Shown: positions 7,232-17,351, counted from the stretch's first letter. The stretch: DNA of 64,000 bases from Flavobacterium sp. Root186 (GCF_001428525.1 NZ_LMHW01000016.1:279911-343910); one strand, 5' to 3'. Notes: a model not told the origin generated them from the letters alone. Translations and numbers: made by a program.

Positions 7232-9640
7232 TTAGAAATTTATTTCTATTTTTTCATCTTTCTTTAAAGTGATATCTTGTTTTTTATCTCCAAAAATTAA
7301 AGTTGTTTTTCCTCCTTTTTTTGAAGAAACAATTACTTTTTCGGGTTTCTTATTATTCCAGATTATTTCTAATTCAAATCCGCCCCTTGCGCATATTCCT
7401 TTTACAGAACCTTGTTCCCAAGCATCTGGCAAAGCAGGAAGTAATCTAATTTCGTTTTCGTCAGACTGAACTAACATTTCAGCAACGGCAGCGGCTCCAC
7501 CAAAATTTCCATCGATTTGAAATGGCGGATGCGCATCAAATAAATTCGGATAAGTTCCTCCTCCTCTTCTTGGTTTTTCTGTTTTCTTTCCGTCTGGATC
7601 AACGTAACGCAGTAATTCACGAAACATTTTATAAGCTCGGTTTCCGTCCCAAAGTCTTGCCCAAAGATTTATTCTCCATCCTTTTGACCAGCCCGTTGTT
7701 TCATCACCTTTTATTTCGAGTGTTTTTCTGGAAGCTTCAGCTAAATCAGGTGTTTTTAAAGGCGTAATATGATCTCCGGGAAAAAGTCCGAATAACTGTG
7801 ATTGGTGACGGTGTTTCGGATCATTATCTTCCCAGTCAAAATACCATTCCTGCAGATTTCCTTTTTTACCAATTTGATACGGATGCATTTTTGAAAGGGC
7901 TGTTTCTAATTTTTTTCTGAATTCAGCATCGCTATTTAAAACTTTTGAAGCTTTAATGGTTTTATCAAAACATTCGCGAATCATGGCTAAATCGGCAGTT
8001 CCTCCATATAATGTGGCTCCAACAAACCCATCTGTTAGTTTATATTGGTTTTCCGGTGAAGTTGATGGCGATGTAATTAAATTTCCATTTTTATCTAATA
8101 CCATCCAGCCAAGGCAAAATTCAGCCGCACCTTTCATCAAAGGATAACCTTCTTTTTTTAAATAAGCTTCATCCTGAGTAAAAATATAATGTTCCCAAAT
8201 ATGTGTACTCAGCCAAGCGCCTGCTATTGGCCAGCATGCCCACATTGGTTCTTCTTTTCCAAATTGTCCAACAGGATTGGTCATTGCCCAAATATCAGAA
8301 TTGTGTGCTGCTGCCCAGCCTTCATTAACTCCATAAAAAGTCTTCGCTGTCACTTTTCCGGTTACCGAAAGGTTTTTTATAAAACTCAAAAGCGGCAAAT
8401 GCATTTCAGAGAGATTGGTGTTTTCTGCCAGCCAGTAATTTTCTTCGAGATTAATATTCATCGTATAATTACTGCTCCAGGGCGGATTCAGATACGAATT
8501 CCAAATTCCTTGTAAATTAGCCGGAACGCCCAATGTTCTTGAAGAACTAATTAATAAATAGCGTCCGTAATTAAAATAGAGAATTTCCAGGTTTTTATCT
8601 TCTTTTCCGTCAGCATAGCGTAATAAACGTTCATCTGTTGGTAAATCCGGTGCAGTAGTTTTGCCTAAATCTAAAGTTACCCGATTATAGAATTTTTGAT
8701 AATCGGCAATATGATTTTCTTTTAATTTATCGAATGGTTTTGCAAATGCCTTGTTCATGTTTTGCAAGGCAATTGTGATATCGTCTAAACCTTCTGTTAC
8801 AGGATTTTTATCAAAACCATTAAAGCTTGTTGCAACAGAAACATAAATAACGGCTTCCGTCGCATCTTTTAGAGCTATTGACTCTCTGGAACTTGTAATT
8901 TTTCCATCCGTTTTTTTGATTTGGACTAAAGTGGTAAATTTTGTTCCTCTTTCTTTTACTTCAAGATATTTTGGTGAAACAGCATATCCTGCATTTTCAT
9001 GAATGGGTGCCGAACCGGTCATTACCAAAATATTATTTCTTACTTCGACATTTGAGTTTAAAAGACTTTTTAAATTAATATCAAAGTTTAAAGCTCCTTT
9101 TTGATCGCTTGTCAATTTGATTACCATAATTTGATCCGGAGCTGAAACAAAATATTCACGCGTATATTTTATGCCGGCCATTTCGTAACTTACTTTTGAT
9201 ACTGCGTTCGAAATATCCAGTTCTCTATGATAATTTACCGCTTTTCCTTTTTCGGAATTATTGATTTCTAATGTTCCTAAAGGCGCATAGGATTCAGAGT
9301 TTTTACCCTGAACTTTCTTGTTTAATTCTTCGGCCAGTTTGTAGTTCTCGTTTTTTAATGCTTCTCGAATTGCGGGAATGTTTTTATAAGCTTCCGGATT
9401 CATTTTGGCATTTACGGGTTCTCCTGACCAAAGTGTTGCATCATTCAAATAAATTTTATCTGAATTTGCGCCTCCAAAAACCGTTGCGCCCATTTTTCCG
9501 TTTCCTAAAACTAAACTTTCTTCAAAAAAATCTGCTGGTTTGTCGTACCATAAAATATGTTTCGATTGTGCCGAAATGTTTGTGTAGTAAGATGTGAAAA
9601 GTAAAATGAGAAATGTTTTTTTTATAAGGCGTAAATTCAT
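7232..9640 (-). CDS. GH95 alpha-L-fucosidase (exported)
   Basis: The 802-residue protein has a signal peptide (to about residue 25, TNISAQ-S). It opens with the GH95 N-terminal beta-domain signature LWYDKPADFFEESLVLGNGK and continues FGGANSDKIYLNDATLWSGE. The alpha/alpha-barrel contains NINLEENYWLAENTNLSEM, HNSDIWAMTNPVG and FDAHPPFQIDGNFGG, all GH95 hallmarks. GH95 enzymes invert alpha-1,2-L-fucosyl linkages (some act on L-galactose). In this locus the natural target is the fucose of xyloglucan side chains. It is the last gene of the locus; its stop is followed by hairpins. Likely periplasmic. Confidence 0.94.
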   Translation of the reverse strand: MNLRLIKKTFLILLFTSYYTNISAQSKHILWYDKPADFFEESLVLGNGKMGATVFGGANSDKIYLNDATLWSGEPVNAKMNPEAYKNIPAIREALKNENYKLAEELNKKVQGKNSESYAPLGTLEINNSEKGKAVNYHRELDISNAVSKVSYEMAGIKYTREYFVSAPDQIMVIKLTSDQKGALNFDINLKSLLNSNVEVRNNILVMTGSAPIHENAGYAVSPKYLEVKERGTKFTTLVQIKKTDGKITSSRESIALKDATEAVIYVSVATSFNGFDKNPVTEGLDDITIALQNMNKAFAKPFDKLKENHIADYQKFYNRVTLDLGKTTAPDLPTDERLLRYADGKEDKNLEILYFNYGRYLLISSSRTLGVPANLQGIWNSYLNPPWSSNYTMNINLEENYWLAENTNLSEMHLPLLSFIKNLSVTGKVTAKTFYGVNEGWAAAHNSDIWAMTNPVGQFGKEEPMWACWPIAGAWLSTHIWEHYIFTQDEAYLKKEGYPLMKGAAEFCLGWMVLDKNGNLITSPSTSPENQYKLTDGFVGATLYGGTADLAMIRECFDKTIKASKVLNSDAEFRKKLETALSKMHPYQIGKKGNLQEWYFDWEDNDPKHRHQSQLFGLFPGDHITPLKTPDLAEASRKTLEIKGDETTGWSKGWRINLWARLWDGNRAYKMFRELLRYVDPDGKKTEKPRRGGGTYPNLFDAHPPFQIDGNFGGAAAVAEMLVQSDENEIRLLPALPDAWEQGSVKGICARGGFELEIIWNNKKPEKVIVSSKKGGKTTLIFGDKKQDITLKKDEKIEINF

Positions 9641-9650
9641 TTTGCTGCGT

Positions 9651-9845
9651 TTTAAATGTTACCTATCAGATGTTCCTACGGAACATTATTGCAATGTTGA
9701 TTTTTTTGGTCAACGGATTTCATCCGTTGCTGCCAATGAATTGTTCCTAACGGAACATTGTTTCTTGTATTTGTTTTTTTTGCTAACCAATTTCAATTCG
9801 TTTTGCTGCCGATGAGTTGTTCCTAACGGAATATTTTCGTTATGT
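9651..9845. repeat. Cluster of short palindromes (GTTCCTAACGGAAC family)
   Basis: In the GH95/esterase gap: TGTTCCTACGGAACATT (about 9671-9687), CAACGGATTTCATCCGTTG (about 9712-9730), TTGTTCCTAACGGAACATT (about 9741-9759), then a diverged second copy of the last two (CAATTTCAATTCGTTTTG ... TTGTTCCTAACGGAATATT, to about 9833). The unit is a pair of palindromes joined by GCTGCCRATGA, tandemly duplicated. Confidence 0.7.
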
Positions 9846-9909
9846 TTTATAAGAGATTTAATGGTAACATCTTGTCTCTTGTTTCTAACTTCTTACTATT
9901 CACTAATAA

Positions 9910-11859
9910 CTATTTACTCACTTTGTAAACTTCATTCGCCGTTATCATTTCCCAATTATCAGTTCTAAATGGAGATGCGGGAAATTTTTCTTTATTAAAA
10001 AGATTGATTTCGGTATCGTCATCTGCCCAGCCGTAATGAACTGCTGCTGGATTTTGAACCTGATCGCTGGAAACAATTATTTTATTATCTTTAATTATCG
10101 CTTTCGCGGAATGAAAAACTTTGTCTGCACCTGCGATTTCAAATCCTTTTAGATTTTCTGAATTATCTGAAGTCGTTAATCCCGAACCAATATTATCGAA
10201 AGTCAAAATGATTTGATTTCCTTTTATTTCCTGAGATTTATAAGTTGGCCCGCTGTGAACTTGTTTTTTTCCATAAACATTATTTAAGGCAACTGCTGCC
10301 AAACGCAAACCAACATCTTGTTTGTTGGTTGGATGAATGTCTTTTGCGTTTCCGATATCGGTCGTAACGGCCATTCCTGTATTTGGTAATTTTAAAGTTT
10401 CGGATTGTGCTTCACGAAGTTCTGCCCAGCGGCTGCCCACTTTACTATTTCCGTTGAATTCGTTGAAGGTTGACAATTGAACGAAATAAAAAGGAAAATC
10501 ACCTTGTTTAAACTTTGTTCTCCAGTCTGTAATCATTAACGGAAATGCTTTTTTATATTGATTCGCTCTCCAAACATTGGCTTCGCCCTGATACCATAAA
10601 ACACCCTCAATAGCATACGGAACCAGCGGATTTACCATGGCATTGTACAATAATGACGGATAACTATTTGGTGACAAGGAAGTCTTTACAACAATAACTT
10701 TGAATTTCCATTTTCCGTCAAGCGGAATATTTTTACTTCCGAGAGTTAGTTTTAAGTCGGCTGCATCGCCGTAGATTCCACCTCCGCCGCTGTTGTCGAC
10801 AATCCTAACTGTGATTACATTTTTTCCTTCTTTTAAAATATTTGATGGTATTTCATAAACACGTTTTAAATCGTATTGTGTGTTTTTCCCCACTTCAATT
10901 CCGTTTACATAAGTAATATCTTCGTCATCGATTTTTGAAAGACTTAATGTCGCTTTATTTTGAATATCTTCTGCAGAAAGTATAATGGTTTTTCGCATCC
11001 AAACCACGCCGTCTAAATCACCTAATGGCTGGTTTTCCCATAAACTCGGCGTATTTAATTCTCCCCAAACAGAATCATCAAAAGATAAATCTTTAAAAGT
11101 ATTTTCATTATCTGTAATTACCGGAGTTCCCTGAATTTTCTCGACTCTTTCTTTCATTTGCTTGGCATACAATTTTGAGATAGAATCTATATTAAGCGTT
11201 GGAACATCGGCAATCATGGTTTTGAAATCATCGCTTTTTTGAAATGCTTCCCGGCTTGTCCAGGTTTCTACATTGGTTCCTCCCCAAGAAGTATTGATAA
11301 TCCCGATTGGGATTTTTAATTCGGCATATAATTTTCTGGCGAAATAATATCCAACTGCTGTAAAATTACCAACCGTTTCTTTATTTGCTGTTTCCCATTT
11401 TCCGGCTTTTAAATCATCTTTTGGTTTTCCGCTTAAATCTTGCGCAACTCCAAAATGGCGAATCATTGGATAATTTGAATCAGCAATTTCTTTTTCGGCA
11501 TTTATGGTTTTTGAAACCTGAAATTCCATATTCGATTGTCCGCTGCAAATCCAAACTTCGCCAACTAAAACATTTTTTATGGTGATTTTATTTTTCCCGA
11601 TAATTATTAATTCGAAAGGTCCGCCGGCTTTTTCAGAATTTAGATTTAAAGTCCATTTTCCGTTTTTATCGGCAATTGTTTTTTGTATTTGTTTGTTAAA
11701 ATGAACCTCTATTTTTTCATCTGCATCGGCAAAACCCCAAATTGGGATTGCTTTGTTACGCTGTAACACCATTCCGTCAGAAAACAGCAAAGGCATTTTT
11801 ACATTTGCATTAGCTAAAACATTTATTATCAGAAAAATAAACACAATACATTTTTTCAT
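9910..11859 (-). CDS. Sialate-O-acetylesterase-like SGNH carbohydrate esterase (CE20-like)
   Basis: The 649-residue protein has a signal peptide (to about residue 18, NVLANA). An N-terminal beta-domain (20-95) precedes the SGNH hydrolase core: ICSGQSNMEF (104-113; Ser109 as nucleophile), IGIINTSWGGTNVETW around 190, and the C-terminal Asp-His pair in DIHPTNKQDVG. Between about residues 250 and 385 a jelly-roll-like segment is inserted (ENQPLGDLDGVVWMRKTI, then DDEDITYVNGIEVGKN), splitting the catalytic core as reported for xyloglucan acetylesterases of CE20. With its neighbours, deacetylation of galactosylated xyloglucan is the best guess; sialic acid is unlikely as a substrate. Confidence 0.85.
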   Translation of the reverse strand: MKKCIVFIFLIINVLANANVKMPLLFSDGMVLQRNKAIPIWGFADADEKIEVHFNKQIQKTIADKNGKWTLNLNSEKAGGPFELIIIGKNKITIKNVLVGEVWICSGQSNMEFQVSKTINAEKEIADSNYPMIRHFGVAQDLSGKPKDDLKAGKWETANKETVGNFTAVGYYFARKLYAELKIPIGIINTSWGGTNVETWTSREAFQKSDDFKTMIADVPTLNIDSISKLYAKQMKERVEKIQGTPVITDNENTFKDLSFDDSVWGELNTPSLWENQPLGDLDGVVWMRKTIILSAEDIQNKATLSLSKIDDEDITYVNGIEVGKNTQYDLKRVYEIPSNILKEGKNVITVRIVDNSGGGGIYGDAADLKLTLGSKNIPLDGKWKFKVIVVKTSLSPNSYPSLLYNAMVNPLVPYAIEGVLWYQGEANVWRANQYKKAFPLMITDWRTKFKQGDFPFYFVQLSTFNEFNGNSKVGSRWAELREAQSETLKLPNTGMAVTTDIGNAKDIHPTNKQDVGLRLAAVALNNVYGKKQVHSGPTYKSQEIKGNQIILTFDNIGSGLTTSDNSENLKGFEIAGADKVFHSAKAIIKDNKIIVSSDQVQNPAAVHYGWADDDTEINLFNKEKFPASPFRTDNWEMITANEVYKVSK

Positions 11860-11888
11860 TTCTTCTAAATTTAAATTGTTTAAACCAC

Positions 11889-11954
11889 ATAAGTGATATA
11901 AGTAAAGTTAAGCCTTAAATTAATCTAAAACTCAAATTATCTTATATCACTTAT
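11889..11954. repeat. Inverted repeat between GH5 and esterase genes
   Basis: Perfect 14-bp arms ATAAGTGATATAAG (11889-11902) and CTTATATCACTTAT (11941-11954) separated by 38 bases. It could attenuate transcription within the locus. Confidence 0.55.
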
Positions 11955-11972
11955 ATAATTTAGATATTTTTT

Positions 11973-13478
11973 TTACTGTAATCCTTCCTTCAAAGCTGTT
12001 AAAGCCTGAGTATCAAAAACGGTATTATTAGTTCTATTAAAAATCCCGAAACCGTTGTTTCCGATGCTTCCTTCGTCCCAATAAAACGGTAATAATCCAT
12101 TTGCTTTTGCTGTTTTTACAACTGTTTTCAAATAATAGGCTCTCGAAGCTAAATGTAAAGTTAAGGCATCTCCCGTTAAAGTTGTTCTGCGGATCGCTCC
12201 AAATTCTCCTAACAAAACCGGGATCCCTTTATCGACAAACTGCGTTTTCATTAATTTAAAGGTTTTCTCTAAATCTGCTTCTTCTCCATATGTTGCATTT
12301 CGTTCAATATCTGTTGTGGAGTGATAATTTGCTCCCCAATAATAGAACATTTTCCCCCAGGTTTCATCTTTGGTTAAACCTCCAAAATTCCACGGGCCAT
12401 AATAATGAACTTCTACCATCATACGGCTTGCTGCTGTATCAGTAGGCAATGTAGTCATTAATTTGTTTGTTTTTTCAATATCAGTTGTTGGTCCCTGAAC
12501 GACTAAAGTACGATAGGCATTTTTTCCTCCTGTAGAACGAACTGCATTAATAAACGTTTGATGATACGATGTTAAAATGGCCATTTGTGCCGCATCTTCT
12601 ACCGCTGGTTCATTGGCGCTTGCAAAAAGCAAATGTTCATCAAATCCGCGTAAATGTGTTGCTATTTGTTCCCAAAAAGCTTTTTGTTTGGCATTATTTT
12701 CTACTTTTTTAGCTTCTGTAATATTATTTTCCAGCCAGCCGCCGTCCCAGTGAATATTCACGAGAACATACATATCATTGTCAACACAATATTGAATAAC
12801 TTCTTTTACTCTGTCAAGCCATTCGGTTTTAATTTGCGCTGTTGAAGCATTTGCTAAATTCTGATTCCATGAACACGGAATTCTTATTGCATTAAATCCG
12901 TTTGCTTTTACAGCATCGATTAGTGCTTTTGTAACTTTTGGATTTCCCCAGGCGGTTTCACCTCCGGTTGCTTCTAAAGTATTCCCAATATTCCAGCCTA
13001 ATTTTATTTTTGCGGCTAATTGTACAGCTGTACTTGACATTCCGGATTGATCTGCTGCAATTGGATTTGTATTGTAACTCGGATATAAATTGGTAACAAC
13101 CGCTGCGCCTGCCTGAGTAACCGAAATTTGAACAGATGAAGTTTCTCCTGAACTAATTGTAATAGTTCCAGTTCTTGTTTCTGTACTTGTATTTTCTGAA
13201 GCTGTTATTTTAACGGTAATGGTTCCAGAACTTCCTCCAGCCTGACTTAATTGAATCCAGCTTGAATTTGGATTATTAATTGTCCATGCCGTAACATTTG
13301 TATTGATCTTTACATTTGCTTCGCTGCCTTTGCTTACAAAATCAATTTTATTAGAATCAACAGTAAGCGTTTTTACCACTGCTTTTTCTTCTTCTTTATC
13401 TGAACTGCAAGCCCAAAGACTTAAAAAAGAGAAGCATAAAATGGTGCTTAAGAAATAAATTTTAATTGTATTTTTCAT
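11973..13478 (-). CDS. BACON-GH5 endo-xyloglucanase / endo-glucanase lipoprotein
   Basis: The 501-residue protein has a lipobox (FLSLWAC, Cys24) followed by acidic residues SSDKEEE, suggesting export to the outer face of the outer membrane. Residues 37-125 form a BACON domain (TLTVDSNKIDF ... SWIQLSQAGGSSGTITV). The GH5 barrel (about 150-500) has KLGWNIGNTLEA, IRIPCSWN, VNIHWDGGW, the acid/base Glu290 in FASANEP and the nucleophile Glu425 in LLGEFGA. This matches subfamily GH5_4 and the architecture of the Bacteroides ovatus surface endo-xyloglucanase BoGH5A. It should make the first cuts in the backbone. Its start lies 1 base from the upstream GH3 stop, so the two are co-transcribed. Confidence 0.93.
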   Translation of the reverse strand: MKNTIKIYFLSTILCFSFLSLWACSSDKEEEKAVVKTLTVDSNKIDFVSKGSEANVKINTNVTAWTINNPNSSWIQLSQAGGSSGTITVKITASENTSTETRTGTITISSGETSSVQISVTQAGAAVVTNLYPSYNTNPIAADQSGMSSTAVQLAAKIKLGWNIGNTLEATGGETAWGNPKVTKALIDAVKANGFNAIRIPCSWNQNLANASTAQIKTEWLDRVKEVIQYCVDNDMYVLVNIHWDGGWLENNITEAKKVENNAKQKAFWEQIATHLRGFDEHLLFASANEPAVEDAAQMAILTSYHQTFINAVRSTGGKNAYRTLVVQGPTTDIEKTNKLMTTLPTDTAASRMMVEVHYYGPWNFGGLTKDETWGKMFYYWGANYHSTTDIERNATYGEEADLEKTFKLMKTQFVDKGIPVLLGEFGAIRRTTLTGDALTLHLASRAYYLKTVVKTAKANGLLPFYWDEGSIGNNGFGIFNRTNNTVFDTQALTALKEGLQ

Positions 13479-13479
13479 C

Positions 13480-15714
13480 TTACTTAATTGTTACAGCGAT
13501 TTCTTTTTTAATATCCCTTGAAGAATTCCCCACTTTTAAAGTGTATTGTCCTGGCTCAACCGTCCACTTTTTAGCGGCAACATCATAATACGCCAGTTCT
13601 TTTACCGGAACTTTAATGGTAACGGTTTCTAATCCTCCTGCTTTAACCAATACTTTTGCAAATCCTTTTAATTCTTGAGCTGCACGAGTAATTTTAGAAT
13701 CTGATTTGGAAGCATATAACTGAACAACTTCTTTTCCATCAACTTTTCCTGTGTTTTTTACTTCAACAGAAACTGAGATTGTTTCATTTTGAGCATAATC
13801 AGTTTTATCTGCTTTAGCATTTTCAAAAGCAAAAGTGGTGTAAGATAATCCATAACCAAAAGGATATAAAGGCGCAATATTTTTAGTATCAAACCAACGG
13901 TACCCTATTAAAATTCCTTCAGCATAATTTACTGTTTTTCCTCCGGGGAAACTGTTTGTGGCGTGTGCCGGAGAATCCATAATTGCTTTAGGCATTGTCC
14001 AAGGCAATTTTCCAGACGGATTTACTTTTCCTAATAATACATCGGCCAAAGCATTTCCTCCTTCAGAACCGTTAAACCAAGACCAAACTACGGCTGGAGT
14101 TTTTTTGCTTATATTTTCAATTTCAAAAGGTGCTCCGGCAACAAAAACAACAATCGTTTTTGGATTAACGGCCAATACTTTTTGAATTAATTCTTCTTGT
14201 CCAAAAGGCAAATGTAAATCTCTACGATCAGATGCTTCTGTCTCATAATCACGGTTTGAACCTGCAAAAATAATCGCAACATCAGATTTTTTAGCCGCTT
14301 CAACTGCTTCCTGAACTTTTGCCGGATCTAACTGATCAATAGTTACCGGACCATTTGAAGTAATATTTCCTAGATTTCCTTTATTTTTTTCATCGTAACG
14401 CTCTAAATATCCTTCGGCATAATTGATTTTTATTGATGAAGGAAGTCTGTTTTTTAAACCCTCAAGCGGTGTAATTTCTCTTTTGGTTTTTACTCCGGCA
14501 CCAAATCCGCCAAGTGCATTTTTCTTTGTTGCATTATTCCCAATTACGGCAATAGATTTAACTCCGTCTAATTTTAAAGGTAATGCGTTGTTTTCATTTT
14601 TCAATAACACAACCGCTTCTGCAGCGATTTTATAAGCATCCTGATAATGTGCTTCGGTTGCGATGCTTCCTTTCGTGCGTTCGCCGCCGCCCATTGCTTT
14701 TACCTGAAATAAAACTCGCAAAATACGTTTTACATGAAGATCGATTTCTTTTTCTGAAACTTCACCGGATTTAACTGCAGCAATTAATTTATCGGCCAGG
14801 AAAAATTCGTTGAATGGTTTTGGTGTTCCCATTTCAATATCTAAACCATTTTTTAATGCTTTTGCTGTAGAATGCACCGCAGCCCAGTCTGAAACCACAA
14901 CGCCTTTAAATCCCCATTCATCACGAAGGATTTTATTCAGCATATAATCGTTCTCACATAAATATTCTCCTCTAAATTTATTGTAAGCTCCCATTATGCT
15001 GTATGCTTTAGCTTCTTTTACCGAAGCTTCAAACGCCGGAAGATAAATTTCACGAAGTGTACGTTCGTCAATTTGTACATCAACATAATCACGATTGGTT
15101 TCCTGATTGTTTGCTGCAAAATGTTTTACGCACGCCATTACATCTTTTTCCTGTAAACCAACGATTAAAGGCACTGCAATTTTTTTATTCAGGAACGGAT
15201 CTTCCGACATGTATTCGTAAGTTCTTCCTCCAAGCGGCGTTCTCACCATATTGATTGCCGGAGAAAGCAGCATATCTTTATCCCTAGCACGTAATTCTTC
15301 TCCTAAACTGGTTCCAAAAGTATGCGCCATTTCTGCATTCCAGGTTGCTGCCAGAGCACCTCCCGCAGGATAATAGGTCGCAAAATCGTTTGTCCAGCCT
15401 GCCGGAGCCCAATTGTCTCGTGAAATTTCTTCACGAACCCCAAGCGGTCCGTCGGCCATTTTTAATTCCGGAATTCCTAAACGTTTTACGCCTGCATTGG
15501 CAAACATACTGTTTCCGTGCAGCATTCCGATTTTTTCCTCAAGTGTCATTTGAGAAATTAATTTATCTATTTCGGCATCATGTTCTGTACCGATTTCTTT
15601 TCCCTTATATTCTTTCTGAGCTGATGCAGCATCTGAATTTTGTACTTCATTTTTGCACGAAACAAACAGCATAACTGCCAATGCCGCTGAGAAGTATATA
15701 AATTTGTTTTTCAT
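13480..15714 (-). CDS. GH3 beta-glucosidase lipoprotein
   Basis: The 744-residue protein has a lipobox (VMLFVSC, Cys20). It is a full-length GH3: (beta/alpha)8 domain with MADGPLGVR (86-94), the conserved KHFA (197-200) and nucleophile Asp276 in GVVVSDWAAVHS, then the alpha/beta sandwich domain (VAGAPFEI, WFNGSEGGNALADVLLG) and a C-terminal fibronectin-III-like domain (PFGYGLSYTTF onward). It resembles the beta-glucosidases of xyloglucan loci such as BoGH3B, which release glucose from the non-reducing end after the alpha-xylosidase has removed xylose. Substrate assignment is inferred from context. Confidence 0.92.
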   Translation of the reverse strand: MKNKFIYFSAALAVMLFVSCKNEVQNSDAASAQKEYKGKEIGTEHDAEIDKLISQMTLEEKIGMLHGNSMFANAGVKRLGIPELKMADGPLGVREEISRDNWAPAGWTNDFATYYPAGGALAATWNAEMAHTFGTSLGEELRARDKDMLLSPAINMVRTPLGGRTYEYMSEDPFLNKKIAVPLIVGLQEKDVMACVKHFAANNQETNRDYVDVQIDERTLREIYLPAFEASVKEAKAYSIMGAYNKFRGEYLCENDYMLNKILRDEWGFKGVVVSDWAAVHSTAKALKNGLDIEMGTPKPFNEFFLADKLIAAVKSGEVSEKEIDLHVKRILRVLFQVKAMGGGERTKGSIATEAHYQDAYKIAAEAVVLLKNENNALPLKLDGVKSIAVIGNNATKKNALGGFGAGVKTKREITPLEGLKNRLPSSIKINYAEGYLERYDEKNKGNLGNITSNGPVTIDQLDPAKVQEAVEAAKKSDVAIIFAGSNRDYETEASDRRDLHLPFGQEELIQKVLAVNPKTIVVFVAGAPFEIENISKKTPAVVWSWFNGSEGGNALADVLLGKVNPSGKLPWTMPKAIMDSPAHATNSFPGGKTVNYAEGILIGYRWFDTKNIAPLYPFGYGLSYTTFAFENAKADKTDYAQNETISVSVEVKNTGKVDGKEVVQLYASKSDSKITRAAQELKGFAKVLVKAGGLETVTIKVPVKELAYYDVAAKKWTVEPGQYTLKVGNSSRDIKKEIAVTIK

Positions 15715-15750
15715 TGATTGTGGTTTTAGTTTTTAGATTTTATAGTTAGT

Positions 15751-17346
15751 TTACTGTTTCACAAATCTAAACATATAAACGTCGTTTTCGTTAATCGCAA
15801 TTTCTCTATTAAATGTTCCTTTTGAATCGATTTTTATCTTTTCTCTTGAAAGCAGGCAATCGTTATTTTTTTCTTTGAGAAGTTTTACTTGTTCTTTACT
15901 CAATTGTTTTGGGCTTTTCATGGCCAGATAATCGGCATAAACATCATGTATTTTATAACCAACTTTGTAGATTTCTAAATTGTATTTTCCTTTTGCTAAA
16001 TGGTCTAATTCAATTTTGACAATCCCTTTTTGTTTCGACGGCAGATCCTGAAGATAATAGGTTTGATTTAAAACTTTATCGCCCGGATGTGTATTGGTAA
16101 AATCCCAGAACAAAAGCTGTACATCGCCTTTTTCATTTTTACTTACCCATGAAGTTTTGTCTGTATTTTGAAGTTCTGTTTCTCCTAGTTTATTCATTAA
16201 ATAATAAGAGAAATAGGCCGGTTTTTTAATTCCCTGCGTATTCAACAATCCGAAACCGCCATGAAAAGGTGTAAATCTTGGTCCGGCTTCTTCAAAAATA
16301 TCGGTAAAAACCCAATATGACATGGAGTTTGCCGCATTGCCAACTTGTTTTATTTTTTGCAGAATATACGCTGCTGAATGATAACTGTCGTGAATTGGAT
16401 CTGCCGGAGTATAAGATGTGCTCCATTCTGTATAATGCAATTCTAAATTTGGCTTTGCCGAAGCTGCAATTTGTTTTCTTGAATTTAAAATATCGCCGCT
16501 TACGCTGAATTCATCCTGACTTAAAATAGTTCCCGAAGTTCCGAATTCATCCAGATAACCATGTTTTACACCATAAGTATGTGTTGAAATAAAATCGATC
16601 GGAACATTATTTTTAGCACAAAAATCAATTGTTTCAGGAACCCAGCCTGCTCCTGCTGTTGCTGGTCCGCCGACTTTATATTCTTTGTTTACACTTTTTA
16701 CACCTCGTGCTGCATACTCATACAATTTGAAATAATCAGCCTGTGTTCCTGTCCAGAAACCCGGAGATAAATTGGGTTCATTCCAAACTTCAAAATACCA
16801 GGTCTTTACTTCTTCCGCACCATAACGTTCTGTAAAATGCTGGGTTAAATTTTGAATTAAATCTTCCCATTTTTTATAATCTTTTGGCGGTGTTACGTTT
16901 CCTTTCCACCAGAAAATGGTTTCTTTTCCGCTCGCTAAAGCCGCTGGCATAAAACCCAATTCTACAAAAGGTTTCATTTTTAAGCTCACAATATAATCGA
17001 ACAAAACATCGACATATTGATAATTGTATTCTGGATTTCCTTTTTCGTCTTCACGATAAACGGCCATGTCGTCTGTCAATAAACCGTGCATTCGAATATA
17101 TTTAAAATCACATTCTTTTTTAACCAATGCCAGTTGTTCCTGCCAGTCAGCACGCAAACCTTCATTTGCTCGTCCTGCTCCAATACATTCTTTAAACATA
17201 GTGTTTAGTTTTCCTGCCTCTTTGTTGTAGTCGACTTTTATGATTCTGGTTTCAGAACTGGTTTTTGCAGCATTTATTTCTTGCCCAAACAATTCAACAT
17301 TGATTAGTGATAGCAAAACAAATAGTATTGTTAAGTTTCCCTTCAT
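15751..17346 (-). CDS. GH39-family glycosidase (beta-xylosidase-like)
   Basis: The 531-residue protein has a signal peptide (to about residue 21, NVELFG-Q). The catalytic barrel has the GH39 acid/base motif YFEVWNEPNLSPGFW (Glu190) and the nucleophile motif LHYTEWSTSYTPADP (Glu307), then a C-terminal beta-domain. GH39 members are mostly retaining beta-xylosidases, some with alpha-L-iduronidase or beta-galactosidase/arabinosidase activity. In the well-known gut xyloglucan loci the side-chain arabinosidases are GH43, so a GH39 here may replace one of them. The start is 5 bases from the preceding GH3 stop, so they are co-transcribed. Confidence 0.88.
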   Translation of the reverse strand: MKGNLTILFVLLSLINVELFGQEINAAKTSSETRIIKVDYNKEAGKLNTMFKECIGAGRANEGLRADWQEQLALVKKECDFKYIRMHGLLTDDMAVYREDEKGNPEYNYQYVDVLFDYIVSLKMKPFVELGFMPAALASGKETIFWWKGNVTPPKDYKKWEDLIQNLTQHFTERYGAEEVKTWYFEVWNEPNLSPGFWTGTQADYFKLYEYAARGVKSVNKEYKVGGPATAGAGWVPETIDFCAKNNVPIDFISTHTYGVKHGYLDEFGTSGTILSQDEFSVSGDILNSRKQIAASAKPNLELHYTEWSTSYTPADPIHDSYHSAAYILQKIKQVGNAANSMSYWVFTDIFEEAGPRFTPFHGGFGLLNTQGIKKPAYFSYYLMNKLGETELQNTDKTSWVSKNEKGDVQLLFWDFTNTHPGDKVLNQTYYLQDLPSKQKGIVKIELDHLAKGKYNLEIYKVGYKIHDVYADYLAMKSPKQLSKEQVKLLKEKNNDCLLSREKIKIDSKGTFNREIAINENDVYMFRFVKQ

Positions 17347-17351
17347 TGTAA

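Noticed and set aside
9910..11859. Role in sialic acid metabolism
   Set aside because: The family name is sialate O-acetylesterase, but no sialidase, NanA or other sialic acid gene is nearby and all neighbours fit xyloglucan.
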